DNA of 64,000 nucleotides from positions 1-64,000 of the forward strand of contig JAZNFO010000034.1 of NCBI GenBank assembly GCA_045575975.1, written 5' to 3'. Below are positions 23,609 through 31,782 of the stretch, one piece after another. How positions within the stretch are numbered: position 1 is the stretch's first letter; each line of letters begins with the position of its first letter. The translations under genes were made by a program, and so were the position numbers. The notes beneath the pieces were generated by a model. The model did no database searches. It was not told the DNA's origin and saw only the letters and a program-made list of their open reading frames with translations. This DNA is from RGIG8709 sp045575975 (GTDB lineage: Bacteria > Bacillota > Clostridia > Monoglobales > Monoglobaceae).

Positions 23609-24923
23609 TGTTTCGGATAATCACAACATTTCTGTTTCCCGAAACTGCCCTAACGGTTCCCGTAAGCCCCCAGTCAGAGCCTGTTATGCTTATTATATGG
23701 TCCCCGTAAGGAGAGGTCTGGGGATAGTAGTTTTCCTTAGTTTCAGGGAAATAAAAGGTGTCCCCTGAAAGGTTTTCTGCAATGGAAAAAATAAGCTCTC
23801 TGTCCCAAAGTGCCGTTTTTGTGTAGTCATAAACCTCTGCTGTATTTGAGACTATTAAAAAAGAGGAAAGAAGAAAGCATATGGGTTTTCGCCCCCGTTT
23901 TAAAAGGGATGAAAGGCTGTCCCCCATAATGGCAAAGCCAAGGCAGGAGGGCACAAGGTTTCTGAAATTCACAAAGGAATTTTTCAGCATAAAAAAGGGC
24001 AAAAACGGTATGGCGAAAAGGAATAAGCCAAATAAAAAATTTTTCCTCGAAAAAGGGCGAGGCTTGTTTTCTTTCAGAGAAAACAAAAAGCAAAGAAAAA
24101 GGATGCAGAATAAATAGTTTATTGCTTTTTGCTCTCTGATTATGCTTAGGCTTCTTGAAAATCCCCTGGTGTATAAGGGGATTTGTGCCTTTAAAACGGA
24201 CAGGGTGTTTGAAACTGCCATTTTAAAATCGGGAGAAAAAATCATTCTGTCCTTGTTGTCCCCCTCGCTTCCCATAAGCAAATAATATGAAGATATAATG
24301 ATAATGTTTAAAACTCCAAGGGCAAAATGCATAAAATATTTCTTTGGTTTTTTTATAAAAAGAAAAAAAATCAAAGCTCCAACAAGGCAAATTCCCTGCT
24401 CATAAAACCCGCAGGCAAGAAGAGAGGAAAGATAAAAAAGGGGCAGAAAGCAGGGCTTTTCCTTTTGCATAAAATAAAAGGCAAGGGATGAAAAAAGCAT
24501 TGTGGGAACAAGCCGTGTTGCCCCGGAAATCCAGAATGTTCCCTCGGTGAGAGTGGGCAAAAATGAATAAAGCACAAGGAAAAAGGGAGTGGGTGAAAAC
24601 CCCGCAAGCCTTAAGCCTTTATAAAAAGCTATCCCTGAAAGGCTGAAAAAAAGAGTCAGTATTATAAGTGCAAGGGACAGGTTTTTAAAGAACAGGCTGA
24701 AAATGTAAACATCCGAAAATGCTGCAAAAGGGCGGGACAGTGCTGTTCCCGCTCCTGAAAGAAGAATGTCTTTAAGCGGGTTTTCAAAATGCGAATAATA
24801 TCCGTATTGCACATAATCGTCAAGGTAAGGCACATAGTAAAAGCCGAAAACGGAAAACCTTAAAAGGCATAAAAGCACAAAAATTAAAAAATATGTTTTT
24901 TCATCTGCAAAGTATTTTCTCAT
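23583..24923 (-). CDS. Polytopic membrane protein, glycosyltransferase-like (DUF6056 type)
   Basis: 446 aa with about ten hydrophobic helices. The first loop has YVPYLDDYVQYGYY, an acidic (DD) motif after helix 1 as in GT-C fold glycosyltransferases that use polyprenyl-linked sugars at the outer membrane face. A soluble C-terminal tail follows. It overlaps the flippase gene by 4 nt, so the two probably act together in making or exporting a surface glycan. The last eight residues derive from an element A fragment. Substrate unknown. Confidence 0.65.
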   Translation of the reverse strand: MRKYFADEKTYFLIFVLLCLLRFSVFGFYYVPYLDDYVQYGYYSHFENPLKDILLSGAGTALSRPFAAFSDVYIFSLFFKNLSLALIILTLFFSLSGIAFYKGLRLAGFSPTPFFLVLYSFLPTLTEGTFWISGATRLVPTMLFSSLAFYFMQKEKPCFLPLFYLSSLLACGFYEQGICLVGALIFFLFIKKPKKYFMHFALGVLNIIIISSYYLLMGSEGDNKDRMIFSPDFKMAVSNTLSVLKAQIPLYTRGFSRSLSIIREQKAINYLFCILFLCFLFSLKENKPRPFSRKNFLFGLFLFAIPFLPFFMLKNSFVNFRNLVPSCLGFAIMGDSLSSLLKRGRKPICFLLSSFLIVSNTAEVYDYTKTALWDRELIFSIAENLSGDTFYFPETKENYYPQTSPYGDHIISITGSDWGLTGTVRAVSGNRNVVIIRNKPLKNQSP

Positions 24924-26437
24924 CTTCCCGGAGTAAGCCTTTCTTTAAACCACAAAATTTCTTCTTTTTTAATAAGTCCCGAAATAAGGCAAAGAGAAAT
25001 GTAAACCACCTCTCCGGTTATTATTTTAACCCAAAAGGAATTATTTATAAGGAAAGATAAAAATTTCCCCGAAAAAAAGGCAGAAAAAAGTGCCAGAAAA
25101 AACGGGCATAAAAACCATTCAAAGGTTCGAAACCGAATACCCGTCAGGGAAAGAGCATATGTGCATCTTAAAAAGAACGAAAGGAAAACCCCCGCATAGA
25201 ACACTATAAAAATTGCGGAAATTCCAAGTCGGGGAACAAGCACAAAGCAGAGTATAAGTCTTAAGCTGCATTCCGAAATTGTTGCAAAAAGAAGAAAGCT
25301 CTGTTTTCCCGTTCCGTTTAAAATTCCCCCTGAAAGGGAGTCGCACATTATAAGAGGCAGAAGAAGAGAAAGAATAAGAAGCTGACAGCCTGCCCCCTCA
25401 AGTCCGTAAAAAAGCTTGGGGATTTCATCGGGTGCAGAAAAGAATATGGTCAAAATTCCGAATGCACCTATATGAGAGAATTTATAAACCTTTTTTGAAA
25501 GGTCCTTAAGGCGGGTGTTTGTTTTTCGCTCTGCCGCCCGTGAGATTTCAGGCACAAGAAGGGAAAAGAAAGACGACATAAGGGAAAGGGGAAAAAGTGC
25601 AAGGGGAATAAGCATTCCTGAAATGCCCCCAAAGGCAGAGAGTGCCCCGCTGTGAGTAAACCCTCTTTTTTTAAGTCCTGAAATCATAAGAAGCTCTTCC
25701 TGCATATGGAAGTATGAGCCGAGAAGAGATGCAAAAAGTGCAGGCAGGGCAATCTTTAAAATGGGCAAAGCGGCAGATGACGAGCTTTCTTTTTTTGCAG
25801 GAGCTTTAAAGTCTTTCAGGCAAAAAAGGAAAAGGTATAAAAAAGAGGAGCATTCTCCAAGGGAATAGCCGATTGTAACTGCCATAACCCCTGCCTCACA
25901 GCCTCTTGGAAGAAGAAGCCTGAGAAGAGTGGTTATTGATGTTATTTTAACTGCCTGTTCTAAAAATTCTGATGAGGCGGGAGGAAAAATCCGTCTTGTG
26001 GAATAAAAATATCCTTTAAGACAGTATGAAAGTCCCATAAAAACCACACTTGGTGCAAGGCAAAGAATAAGGCTTTCGCACCTTTTATCTTTTAAAATAT
26101 TGTTTGCAATAAAGTTCTTTGAAAAAAGCAGAAGGGTGCAAAGAACAAAGGATGCAAAAAAGGTCATTTTCATAGAAGTTATAAGGGATTTCCGAGCCAT
26201 AAAAATATTACCCTTTGCAAAGCAGGCGGAAACGGTTTTTGAAACAGCAACCGAAATTCCCGCAGAAGAAAGGGTGAGCATAATGGAATGGGCAGAAAAG
26301 GCAAGGGACAAAAGACCTGCCCCCTCGCTCCCCAGCTGTCTTATGTAGAATGTTCTGAATAAAAAATCAATTGTTTTTGCAAAAATCCCCGACATGGTAA
26401 GAGCCAGAGTATTTTTTAAAACATTATTTCTGTCCAA
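24920..26437 (-). CDS. SpoVB/MurJ-like polysaccharide flippase (MOP family)
   Basis: 505 aa with 12-14 predicted helices. The N-terminus NVLKNTLALTMSGIFAKTIDFLFRTF and GSEGAGLLSLAF are typical of SpoVB-like lipid-linked oligosaccharide flippases of the MOP superfamily. The TTG at 26437 is preferred: AAGAGGTG sits 6 nt before it, while the GTG nine bases earlier overlaps that site. It is coupled to the downstream GT-C-like gene. The ribosome site is in the 3' arm of a terminator-like hairpin. It could flip a lipid-linked precursor for spore cortex or a surface polymer. Confidence 0.8.
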   Translation of the reverse strand: MDRNNVLKNTLALTMSGIFAKTIDFLFRTFYIRQLGSEGAGLLSLAFSAHSIMLTLSSAGISVAVSKTVSACFAKGNIFMARKSLITSMKMTFFASFVLCTLLLFSKNFIANNILKDKRCESLILCLAPSVVFMGLSYCLKGYFYSTRRIFPPASSEFLEQAVKITSITTLLRLLLPRGCEAGVMAVTIGYSLGECSSFLYLFLFCLKDFKAPAKKESSSSAALPILKIALPALFASLLGSYFHMQEELLMISGLKKRGFTHSGALSAFGGISGMLIPLALFPLSLMSSFFSLLVPEISRAAERKTNTRLKDLSKKVYKFSHIGAFGILTIFFSAPDEIPKLFYGLEGAGCQLLILSLLLPLIMCDSLSGGILNGTGKQSFLLFATISECSLRLILCFVLVPRLGISAIFIVFYAGVFLSFFLRCTYALSLTGIRFRTFEWFLCPFFLALFSAFFSGKFLSFLINNSFWVKIITGEVVYISLCLISGLIKKEEILWFKERLTPGR

Positions 26438-26480
26438 AAAAAACACCTCTTGAGGAAATTATATAAAATCCCCAAGAGGT
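26437..26480 (-). terminator. Terminator whose arm holds the next gene's ribosome site
   Basis: On the - strand ACCTCTTG pairs with CAAGAGGT (26473-26480 with 26445-26452), followed by eight T residues. This would end transcription after the kinase-like gene. The same 3' arm is the AAGAGGTG ribosome site, and the last T with GG is the TTG region of the flippase gene. Confidence 0.7.
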
Positions 26481-26498
26481 TTATGCCAAAAAATGAGC

Positions 26499-27110
26499 CT
26501 ATTTAACCTGCAGATATTTTTCAATAATATCCACAACAGCATCCTGCGAGCATTTTCCCGTGTTGATTGCCAGGTCATAGTTTTCTATCTGTCCCCATGC
26601 CTGATTTGTGTAGAAATTATAGAAGTTTGCACGGCGTTTGTCCGCCTTTGAAATGGCAGATAAGGCTTCTTTTTCTGAAACCTTGTTTCGCTCCATAATG
26701 GTTTTTTGTCTGAAGTCCCTGTCAGCATAAAGGAAAAGCTTTGTAAGGTGTTCGTGATTTCTCAAGATATAGTCGGCACATCTTCCAACGATAACGGAGT
26801 CACCGTCCTTTGCAATATCCCTTATAAGGTCTGCCTGAACTTTGAAAACATTGTCACCGTTCAAAAGGTCGTTGTATTGATAGTAAAGGCCTTTTCCTGT
26901 CTGAACGCCCATAACCAGGGAGTATAAAAAGCTGTTTGTGGGTTTTTCGTCAATCCCATCAAAGATTGCAGAGCCAAAGCCCTGTTCTTTCAGCATTTCT
27001 GCGATTATATCTTTATCATAAAACTTGTAACCGATTTTTTCCGCAAGCATTTTTCCGATAATCTTTCCGTTTGAACCAAGCTGTCTTCCTATTGTAATAA
27101 CTTTTCCCAT
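26499..27110 (-). CDS. Cytidylate kinase-like family protein
   Basis: 203 aa from ATG 27110, which has AAAGGG 9 nt upstream; the ATG three codons earlier abuts that site. P-loop variant ITIGRQLGSNGKIIGKMLAE (about 4-23) then YDKDIIAEM, IVGRCADYIL (about 112-121) and RDFRQKTIMERN with the lid arginines. This group (Cytidylate_kin2) is related to Cmk but usually stands apart from the true cmk, and its substrate is not established. A terminator follows. Confidence 0.88.
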   Translation of the reverse strand: MGKVITIGRQLGSNGKIIGKMLAEKIGYKFYDKDIIAEMLKEQGFGSAIFDGIDEKPTNSFLYSLVMGVQTGKGLYYQYNDLLNGDNVFKVQADLIRDIAKDGDSVIVGRCADYILRNHEHLTKLFLYADRDFRQKTIMERNKVSEKEALSAISKADKRRANFYNFYTNQAWGQIENYDLAINTGKCSQDAVVDIIEKYLQVK

Positions 27111-27200
27111 AAAATTCATCCCTTTCTGAAATTAAATATATTACGCACAATTATTTTATCACATTTTGAAAGACTTTTAAAGTGCATAAATAAACAATAT

Positions 27201-28166
27201 TTAAAAGCTCCCTTTGGTGAAATCTTCTATTTTGCACCCTTTATAATAATGAAGAAGAATTTCGGAAAAGCTTTTTCCCCTTTTTGCAAGGCTATTTGCC
27301 CCGAACTGGCTCATTCCCACTCCGTGTCCAAGACCCTTTGTGGTAAAGGTGATTTCGTTCCCCTTTTTGTTTATTTCAAAATCGGAAGAGGGAAGAGAAA
27401 AGATGCTTCTTATTTCGTTCCCTGAAAAGCTTTTTCCCCCTATCGTTATGTTTTTTATTCTGCCGCCTTTGGTTTTTTCGGTTACAGAAAAGCTTAAAGG
27501 AGTATTTTCGGGGAAGCCGAGACGGCTGTTAAACTCCGAAAGGGAAATTTTTTGAGTTTTAAAGAAGTTTTCTGCTTCCTTGTCAAAGGATGAATCAACA
27601 GATTTAAGATATGGCAAAGCACCGCCCCAGATGTCCTCGGAGCTGTCTGTTTTCCCGTTGCTCAGGGCAAAAAAGTATGCCTCAATGGGAACACCCTCAT
27701 AGGTGATAAGAAGATTTTCCGTTTCAGAAACTGCCCTTTTTATTTTTTTAAGGTTTTTGTCAAAATCCTTTCCCCATTTTTCCTTTAAGGAATTTGTGTC
27801 CTCGTATGCCTTGCAGTGGGAAGGGGATGAGCAGATATCTGCCCCTTTGTGTTCTTCGATTTCCTTTTCCTTCTTATTTAATATATATGTCCGGGCGGCA
27901 ACTGCCTGAGCCTTTAGTGCCTCTTCTTCATATAGGGCAGGCATTTCCGCTGCCACAACCCCAACTAAGTATTCTTCAAGATTATAAAAATCCGTTTCGT
28001 CATTTTGCGGATTAAAAACTGAAATGATAGTTTCGTTGTGTCTTTCTTCTTCTTTAAAAACGGGGGATGCATCAGTGGGGAGAACAATAAAAAAGGAAAG
28101 ACAAATGGGAATAAGAAGAGACGAAAGGCTAAGGAGGATGGGAAATAAAATAAGCTTTTTCTTCAT
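27201..28166 (-). CDS. spoIID: Stage II sporulation protein D (SpoIID)
   Basis: 321 aa from ATG 28166 (GAGGT upstream). Signal anchor at about 1-27 (KKLILFPILLSLSSLLI). The SpoIID core has YLVGVVAAEMPALYEEEALKAQ with the catalytic Glu (GVVAAEMP), the Zn-binding CSSPSHCKAY, AYFFALSNGKT...DIWGGALPYL and GLGHGVGMSQFGAN. SpoIID is a lytic transglycosylase which, with SpoIIM and SpoIIP, drives forespore engulfment. Length and layout match classical SpoIID better than the protein at 10242. It is a stand-alone gene; a mother-cell (SigE) promoter would be expected but I could not fix one. Confidence 0.9.
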   Translation of the reverse strand: MKKKLILFPILLSLSSLLIPICLSFFIVLPTDASPVFKEEERHNETIISVFNPQNDETDFYNLEEYLVGVVAAEMPALYEEEALKAQAVAARTYILNKKEKEIEEHKGADICSSPSHCKAYEDTNSLKEKWGKDFDKNLKKIKRAVSETENLLITYEGVPIEAYFFALSNGKTDSSEDIWGGALPYLKSVDSSFDKEAENFFKTQKISLSEFNSRLGFPENTPLSFSVTEKTKGGRIKNITIGGKSFSGNEIRSIFSLPSSDFEINKKGNEITFTTKGLGHGVGMSQFGANSLAKRGKSFSEILLHYYKGCKIEDFTKGSF

Positions 28167-28227
28167 AGTATTGTACCTCAAAAAATTGGTTTTTAAAATA
28201 AATATTAGAGAAAAAGTGAAAATATGC

Positions 28228-28256
28228 TTGACAAAACTTGAAAGTTGTATTAGAAT
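28228..28256 (+). promoter_or_regulatory. Promoter of rpsF-ssb-rpsR
   Basis: TTGACA (28228-28233), a 17-bp spacer and TAGAAT (28251-28256), a strong vegetative promoter about 85 nt before rpsF. Confidence 0.85.
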
Positions 28257-28300
28257 AACAAGGTTAGTAGGCATATGCCTATGAAAGACAATTATTCCTT

Positions 28301-28320
28301 ACCTTTGCAAAAGCGAAGGT
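28301..28320 (+). promoter_or_regulatory. Leader hairpin before rpsF (S6:S18 leader candidate)
   Basis: ACCTTTGC-AAAA-GCGAAGGT (one G-U pair) in the 5' leader, 11 nt before the AAGGAGG of rpsF. S6:S18 complexes repress their operon through a leader RNA in many bacteria, and this hairpin is the obvious candidate. I did not verify the diagnostic bulge. Confidence 0.4.
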
Positions 28321-28345
28321 CAGAGTCCACAAGGAGGTGAAATAA

Positions 28346-28645
28346 ATGATAGAAGTTATCAACAGCTATGAAACAATATTCATTATTGATTCAACAAAGA
28401 CAGAAGAAGAAACAACAGCACTTGTTGATAAGTTTAAGTCATTAATTGAAAAGAACGGTGAGATTGAAAGCGTTGACGAATGGGGACGCAGAAGACTTGC
28501 TTATCCTATCAATGATTTAAACGAGGGTTATTATGTTTTGGTTAACTTTAAATCAAAGCCTGATTTCCCAAGAGAACTTGAGCGTGTATTCGGTATCACC
28601 GACGGCATCTTAAGACAGATCACAATCAAAAAAGACGAAAAATAA
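28346..28645 (+). CDS. rpsF: 30S ribosomal protein S6
   Basis: 99 aa, standard length. N-terminal SYETIFIIDSTKTEEET and the conserved VDEWGRRRLAYPINDLNEGYYVLVNF (about 40-65), which forms the beta sheet that contacts S18 and 16S rRNA helix 22. AAGGAGG 8 nt before the ATG. First gene of the rpsF-ssb-rpsR operon. Confidence 0.97.
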   Translation: MIEVINSYETIFIIDSTKTEEETTALVDKFKSLIEKNGEIESVDEWGRRRLAYPINDLNEGYYVLVNFKSKPDFPRELERVFGITDGILRQITIKKDEK

Positions 28646-28688
28646 TATTCGTTGCTCTTAGGTATAGAGCAGGAAAGGCAGATTGCTT

Positions 28689-29111
28689 ATGATAAACAAA
28701 GCGATTTTAATGGGAAGACTAACCAAAGACCCGGAAATCCGTCATACAAATTCAGGTACTCCGGTGTGTAGCTTTTCAATAGCCATCAACAACGGATACG
28801 GAGAAAATCAGACAACTGATTTTATCAACTGCGTTGCCTGGAATAAACAGGCAGAGTTTATTGAAAGAAACTTCGTCAAAGGAAAGATGATTATTGTTGT
28901 CGGAAGAATTCAGACAAGGTCTTGGGACGGAACAGACGGTAAGAAGAACTACACAACAGAGGTTGTAGTATCAGAGGTTTCATTTGGAGAAAGCAAGAAA
29001 GCTGCAGAAGACGGAGCATCCTATGTTCCCGCAGCATCAGCTTCTATGCCGGAGGGACTCAGCAATGATGGCTTCGTTCCTATGGAAACAGATGACGACC
29101 TGCCGTTTTAA
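28689..29111 (+). CDS. ssb: Single-stranded DNA-binding protein
   Basis: 140 aa from ATG 28689 (AGGAAAGG upstream); a TTG six bases earlier is less likely. OB fold: MINKAILMGRLTKDPEIRHT, DFINCVAWNKQAEFI, KGKMIIVVGRIQTRSWDG. The acidic tail ends DDDLPF, the docking peptide for SSB-interacting proteins. It sits between the two ribosomal genes, the usual Firmicutes arrangement. Confidence 0.97.
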   Translation: MINKAILMGRLTKDPEIRHTNSGTPVCSFSIAINNGYGENQTTDFINCVAWNKQAEFIERNFVKGKMIIVVGRIQTRSWDGTDGKKNYTTEVVVSEVSFGESKKAAEDGASYVPAASASMPEGLSNDGFVPMETDDDLPF

Positions 29112-29137
29112 TCTTTAGAAAGAAGGAGGAGATTTAA

Positions 29138-29389
29138 ATGTCAGAAAAAGAAAAAATGGACAAGAACCCAAGAATGAGAAAGCCGAAAAGAAAGGCTTGC
29201 GCATTCTGTGTTGATAAGGTAGAAAACATCGATTATAAGGATGTTGCAAAACTTAGAAGATATGTAACAGAAAGAGCAAAGATTTTACCTCGCAGAATCA
29301 GCGGATGCTGTGCAAAACATCAGAGACAGCTCACTGTTGCAATTAAGAGAGCAAGATATATCGCTCTTCTTCCTTATTCATCAGACTAA
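29138..29389 (+). CDS. rpsR: 30S ribosomal protein S18, cysteine-containing form
   Basis: 83 aa. KRKACAFCVDKVENIDYKDV at the N-terminal part and RRISGCCAKHQRQLTVAIKRAR. The CxxC near residue 22 and CC/H pair near 54-57 keep the Zn-ribbon (C+) type of S18. Binds S6 and the 16S platform. GAAGGAGGA ribosome site. Confidence 0.96.
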   Translation: MSEKEKMDKNPRMRKPKRKACAFCVDKVENIDYKDVAKLRRYVTERAKILPRRISGCCAKHQRQLTVAIKRARYIALLPYSSD

Positions 29390-29392
29390 GCA

Positions 29393-29424
29393 AAATCCGG
29401 AAGCTTATGCTTCCGGATTTTTTT
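29393..29424 (+). terminator. rpsR terminator
   Basis: AAATCCGGAAGC-TTAT-GCTTCCGGATTT plus T-run; a strong terminator. Its right tail overlaps the stop codon of the convergent RAYT gene. Confidence 0.95.
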
Positions 29425-29926
29425 ATTTTGAGTAAAAACAATCGTCTTTCCATCTAATGACATTTGTATCTATGTATTCCCATATTTTGTAATAATCTTT
29501 TTCATTACGAATTATGTGGTCGTGGTATGACCTTTGCCAGATGTTTTCTCCATATTCTTTGTTGCAATATCTCTTCAATAATGATATAAATTTAGGAATT
29601 TCGTTATTGTAGGGGGCGGCGGTTGCCGACGCCCCGTTTTTATAGTCCGTGATATTCACGATCATATGAATATGGTTTGGCATAATAACATATTTGTCTA
29701 TTTTTATGTGAGGATATTTTTTATCCATCAATAAAATATGTTTATCCAAAATGTAGCCGTATGATGATAACAGTATTTGCGGGGTGTCGAAATCGCCACC
29801 CCCTACGATTCTGCCAAGCAAACATTTTTTGTCATTTACGCATATAGTAATAAAATATGCTCCGGGTGAGGAATAATTGAAATTTTTCAAACGAGGATCT
29901 TTTCTTTTTGGTGTGTTCATAGTCAT
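29423..29926 (-). CDS. RAYT (REP-associated tyrosine transposase, IS200-like)
   Basis: 167 aa, Y1/HUH-type. It has the N-terminal GAYFITICVNDKKCLLG, the HUH motif in MPNHIHMIV (His85 and His87), IWQRSYHDHIIRNEKDYYKIWEYI with the catalytic Tyr in the helix at about 145-151, and a short C-terminus, the RAYT layout without an IS left or right end. Its ATG overlaps the cysK TGA (ATGA), so it rides on the pdxK-cysK transcript. Two REP hairpins lie inside the gene in frame, coding for residues 41-49 and 98-106. RAYTs mobilise REP/REPIN hairpins as single strands, and GTAG-headed REPs occur elsewhere in the window. Confidence 0.88.
   Translation of the reverse strand: MTMNTPKRKDPRLKNFNYSSPGAYFITICVNDKKCLLGRIVGGGDFDTPQILLSSYGYILDKHILLMDKKYPHIKIDKYVIMPNHIHMIVNITDYKNGASATAAPYNNEIPKFISLLKRYCNKEYGENIWQRSYHDHIIRNEKDYYKIWEYIDTNVIRWKDDCFYSK
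29609..29636 (+). repeat. REP hairpin inside RAYT gene (right)
   Basis: GTAG (29609-29612) then GGGGCG-GCGG-TT-GCCGA-CGCCCC, a 6-bp plus 3-bp stem. Read on the gene strand it encodes GASATAAPY (residues 98-106). Confidence 0.8.
29780..29806 (-). repeat. REP hairpin inside RAYT gene (left)
   Basis: On the - strand GTAG (29806-29803) then GGGGTGGCGATTTCGACACCCC. On the gene strand it encodes VGGGDFDTP (residues 41-49). It is opposite in orientation to the other in-gene REP. Confidence 0.8.
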
Positions 29927-30852
29927 TCAAACAATCCGCCTGACAAATATCTGTCTCCCGTGTCGGGAAGGTGGCAAACAATGGTTTTTCCTTTATTTTC
30001 TTCTTTTTTTGCTAATTCAAATGCGGTGAATGCTACTGCCCCTGATGAAATTCCAACCAAGATGCCCTCTTTTTTGCCTATAAGTTTTGCAAAATGAAAA
30101 GCATCCTCCTCTGAAACAAGTTTTATCTCGTCAATGATGTCGGTGTTCAGAATTTTTGGCACAAAATTTGCCCCAATTCCCTGAAGTCCGTGAGGACCTG
30201 CTTTGCCTCCTGAAAGGAGAGGTGATTTTTTCGGCTCAACCGCAACAATTTTTATGTTGGGGTTTTTCTTTTTCAAAAATTCCGAAACCCCCGTTAAGGT
30301 TCCGCCTGTGCCCACGCCTGCAACGAAAATATCAATTTCGCCGTCTGTGTCTTCATAAATTTCAGGTCCCGTTGTTTCCTTGTGGGAAAGGGGATTTGCC
30401 TTGTTTTCAAACTGTGCGGGGATAAAGCTTTTCGGATATTTTAAAGAAAGCTCCTCTGCCATTTTTATAGCTCCGCTCATTCCAAGACTTCCGTCTGACA
30501 AAATAACCTCGCCGCCGTATGCCTTCATAAGCATAATTCTCTCTTTTGACATAGTGTCAGGCATAACAATAATTGTGCGAAGTCCCATAGACGCTCCAAT
30601 TGAACAAAGACCTATCCCTGTGTTTCCGCTTGTTGGCTCTAGTATAACAGTGTCTTCTGTTATAAGTCCTTTTTCTATTCCGTCCTTTAACATATAAAGG
30701 GCGGCTCTGTCCTTTGTGGAGCCTGCAGGGTTAAAAAATTCAAGCTTTCCAAGAACCCTTGCAGAAATTCCAAGCTCCTTTTCTATATTGCAAAACTCAA
30801 AAAGGGGAGTTTTGCCTATCAGCTCTGTAACTGATTTATAAATTTTTCCCAT
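29923..30852 (-). CDS. cysK: Cysteine synthase A (O-acetylserine sulfhydrylase)
   Basis: 309 aa, PLP fold type II. The PLP Lys is in NPAGSTKDRAALYM (about 41-54), the substrate loop is TSGNTGIGL (about 75-83), the phosphate cradle is GVGTGGTLTGV (about 180-190) and the PLP-pyridine Ser is in GISSGA. It makes cysteine from O-acetylserine and sulfide. It starts 6 nt after pdxK and overlaps RAYT, so it belongs to one operon with the kinase that supplies its cofactor. No cysE nearby. CysK versus CysM cannot be separated fully, but the motifs favour CysK. Confidence 0.93.
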   Translation of the reverse strand: MGKIYKSVTELIGKTPLFEFCNIEKELGISARVLGKLEFFNPAGSTKDRAALYMLKDGIEKGLITEDTVILEPTSGNTGIGLCSIGASMGLRTIIVMPDTMSKERIMLMKAYGGEVILSDGSLGMSGAIKMAEELSLKYPKSFIPAQFENKANPLSHKETTGPEIYEDTDGEIDIFVAGVGTGGTLTGVSEFLKKKNPNIKIVAVEPKKSPLLSGGKAGPHGLQGIGANFVPKILNTDIIDEIKLVSEEDAFHFAKLIGKKEGILVGISSGAVAFTAFELAKKEENKGKTIVCHLPDTGDRYLSGGLFE

Positions 30853-30858
30853 ATTATT

Positions 30859-31689
30859 TTACTCCAACATTTTAATAAGCTCGCCGAGAAGCGGCTCGAA
30901 CCTTGCACCGTACCAGTGGTCTTTATCCCTCATAGTCTCTTTTATGCAAAGAACGGTGTAGTCTGCGGCGATTTTTGCAGCATCGAAGGCGCATTTTCCG
31001 TTTAAAAGTGCTCCCGTGAAAGCGGATGCATAAATATCCCCTGTTCCGTGACAGCTTCCGTCAAGAAAATCGTGTTCATAATATGAATATTCCCCATTTT
31101 CAAAGATAACTATTCCTGTTTTGCCTGCCTGATATGAAATTCCTGTGAGAATTATATTTTTGCATCCCATAGAGGTAAGCTTTGAAAGAAGAGTGTCGAT
31201 ATATGCTCTGTCATAGCTTTCTGTGTATTCCATATCCGCAAGAAGACACGCTTCGGTGATGTTTGGAATAACATAGTCTGCATTTTTGCAAAGGTCCTTC
31301 ATTGCATTTGCATAATCCATATCAAAACCGGGATAAAGCTTTCCACCGTCTGCCATGGCGGGGTCAACAATTTTTATGCCCCCTTCTTTCAGGCAGGAGG
31401 AAAAAATATCAATAACATATGAAACCTGCTCACGGCTTCCCAGGTATCCGGTGTAAATCCCGTCAAATTTTATGTTTTCTTTTTCCCAATGCTCTCTGAT
31501 AGCCGGCATATCTCCTGAAAGGTCACGGAATGTATATCCTGAAAAGCCTGCTGTGTGAGTTGACAAAACTGCTGACGGCAAAACTGCAGTTTCAATTTTG
31601 CAGGCAGAAATTATAGGAAGTGCAACTGTCATAGAACACTGTCCCACACAGGAAATGTCCTGAATTGTAAGTAATCTTTTATAGCTCAT
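30859..31689 (-). CDS. pdxK: Pyridoxal/pyridoxamine kinase
   Basis: 276 aa, ribokinase-like (PdxY/PdxK/PfkB). KRLLTIQDISCVGQCSMTVALPI at the N-terminus, DPAMADGGKLYPGFD (about 111-125), ITEACLL and the catalytic GTGDIYASAFTGALL with the Asp base (about 217-231). Phosphorylates pyridoxal, pyridoxine or pyridoxamine (vitamin B6 salvage). Divergent from a MocR/PdxR-type regulator, the standard arrangement for PLP salvage genes. Possibly regulated by it; the two promoters overlap. Confidence 0.92.
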   Translation of the reverse strand: MSYKRLLTIQDISCVGQCSMTVALPIISACKIETAVLPSAVLSTHTAGFSGYTFRDLSGDMPAIREHWEKENIKFDGIYTGYLGSREQVSYVIDIFSSCLKEGGIKIVDPAMADGGKLYPGFDMDYANAMKDLCKNADYVIPNITEACLLADMEYTESYDRAYIDTLLSKLTSMGCKNIILTGISYQAGKTGIVIFENGEYSYYEHDFLDGSCHGTGDIYASAFTGALLNGKCAFDAAKIAADYTVLCIKETMRDKDHWYGARFEPLLGELIKMLE

Positions 31690-31701
31690 TTAAAATCCCT
31701 C

Positions 31702-31751
31702 TTTACATATGTATTTTTCTATAGTATAATAAAAATCTGATAATGTGTAAA
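31702..31751. promoter_or_regulatory. Overlapping divergent promoters pdxK / mocR
   Basis: + strand: TTTACA (31702-31707), 17 bp, TATAAT (31725-31730). - strand: TTTACA (31746-31751), 17 bp, TATACT (31723-31728). The two -10 boxes share bases, so polymerase cannot occupy both, and a regulator bound here would control both directions. Confidence 0.7.
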
Positions 31752-31782
31752 TAGTCAAAAAAGGAGTTTTTTATATAACCAG

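Noticed and set aside
23374..24117. + strand ORFs opposite the membrane protein gene
   Set aside because: Shadows of the - strand gene and of element A; no ribosome sites and biased composition.
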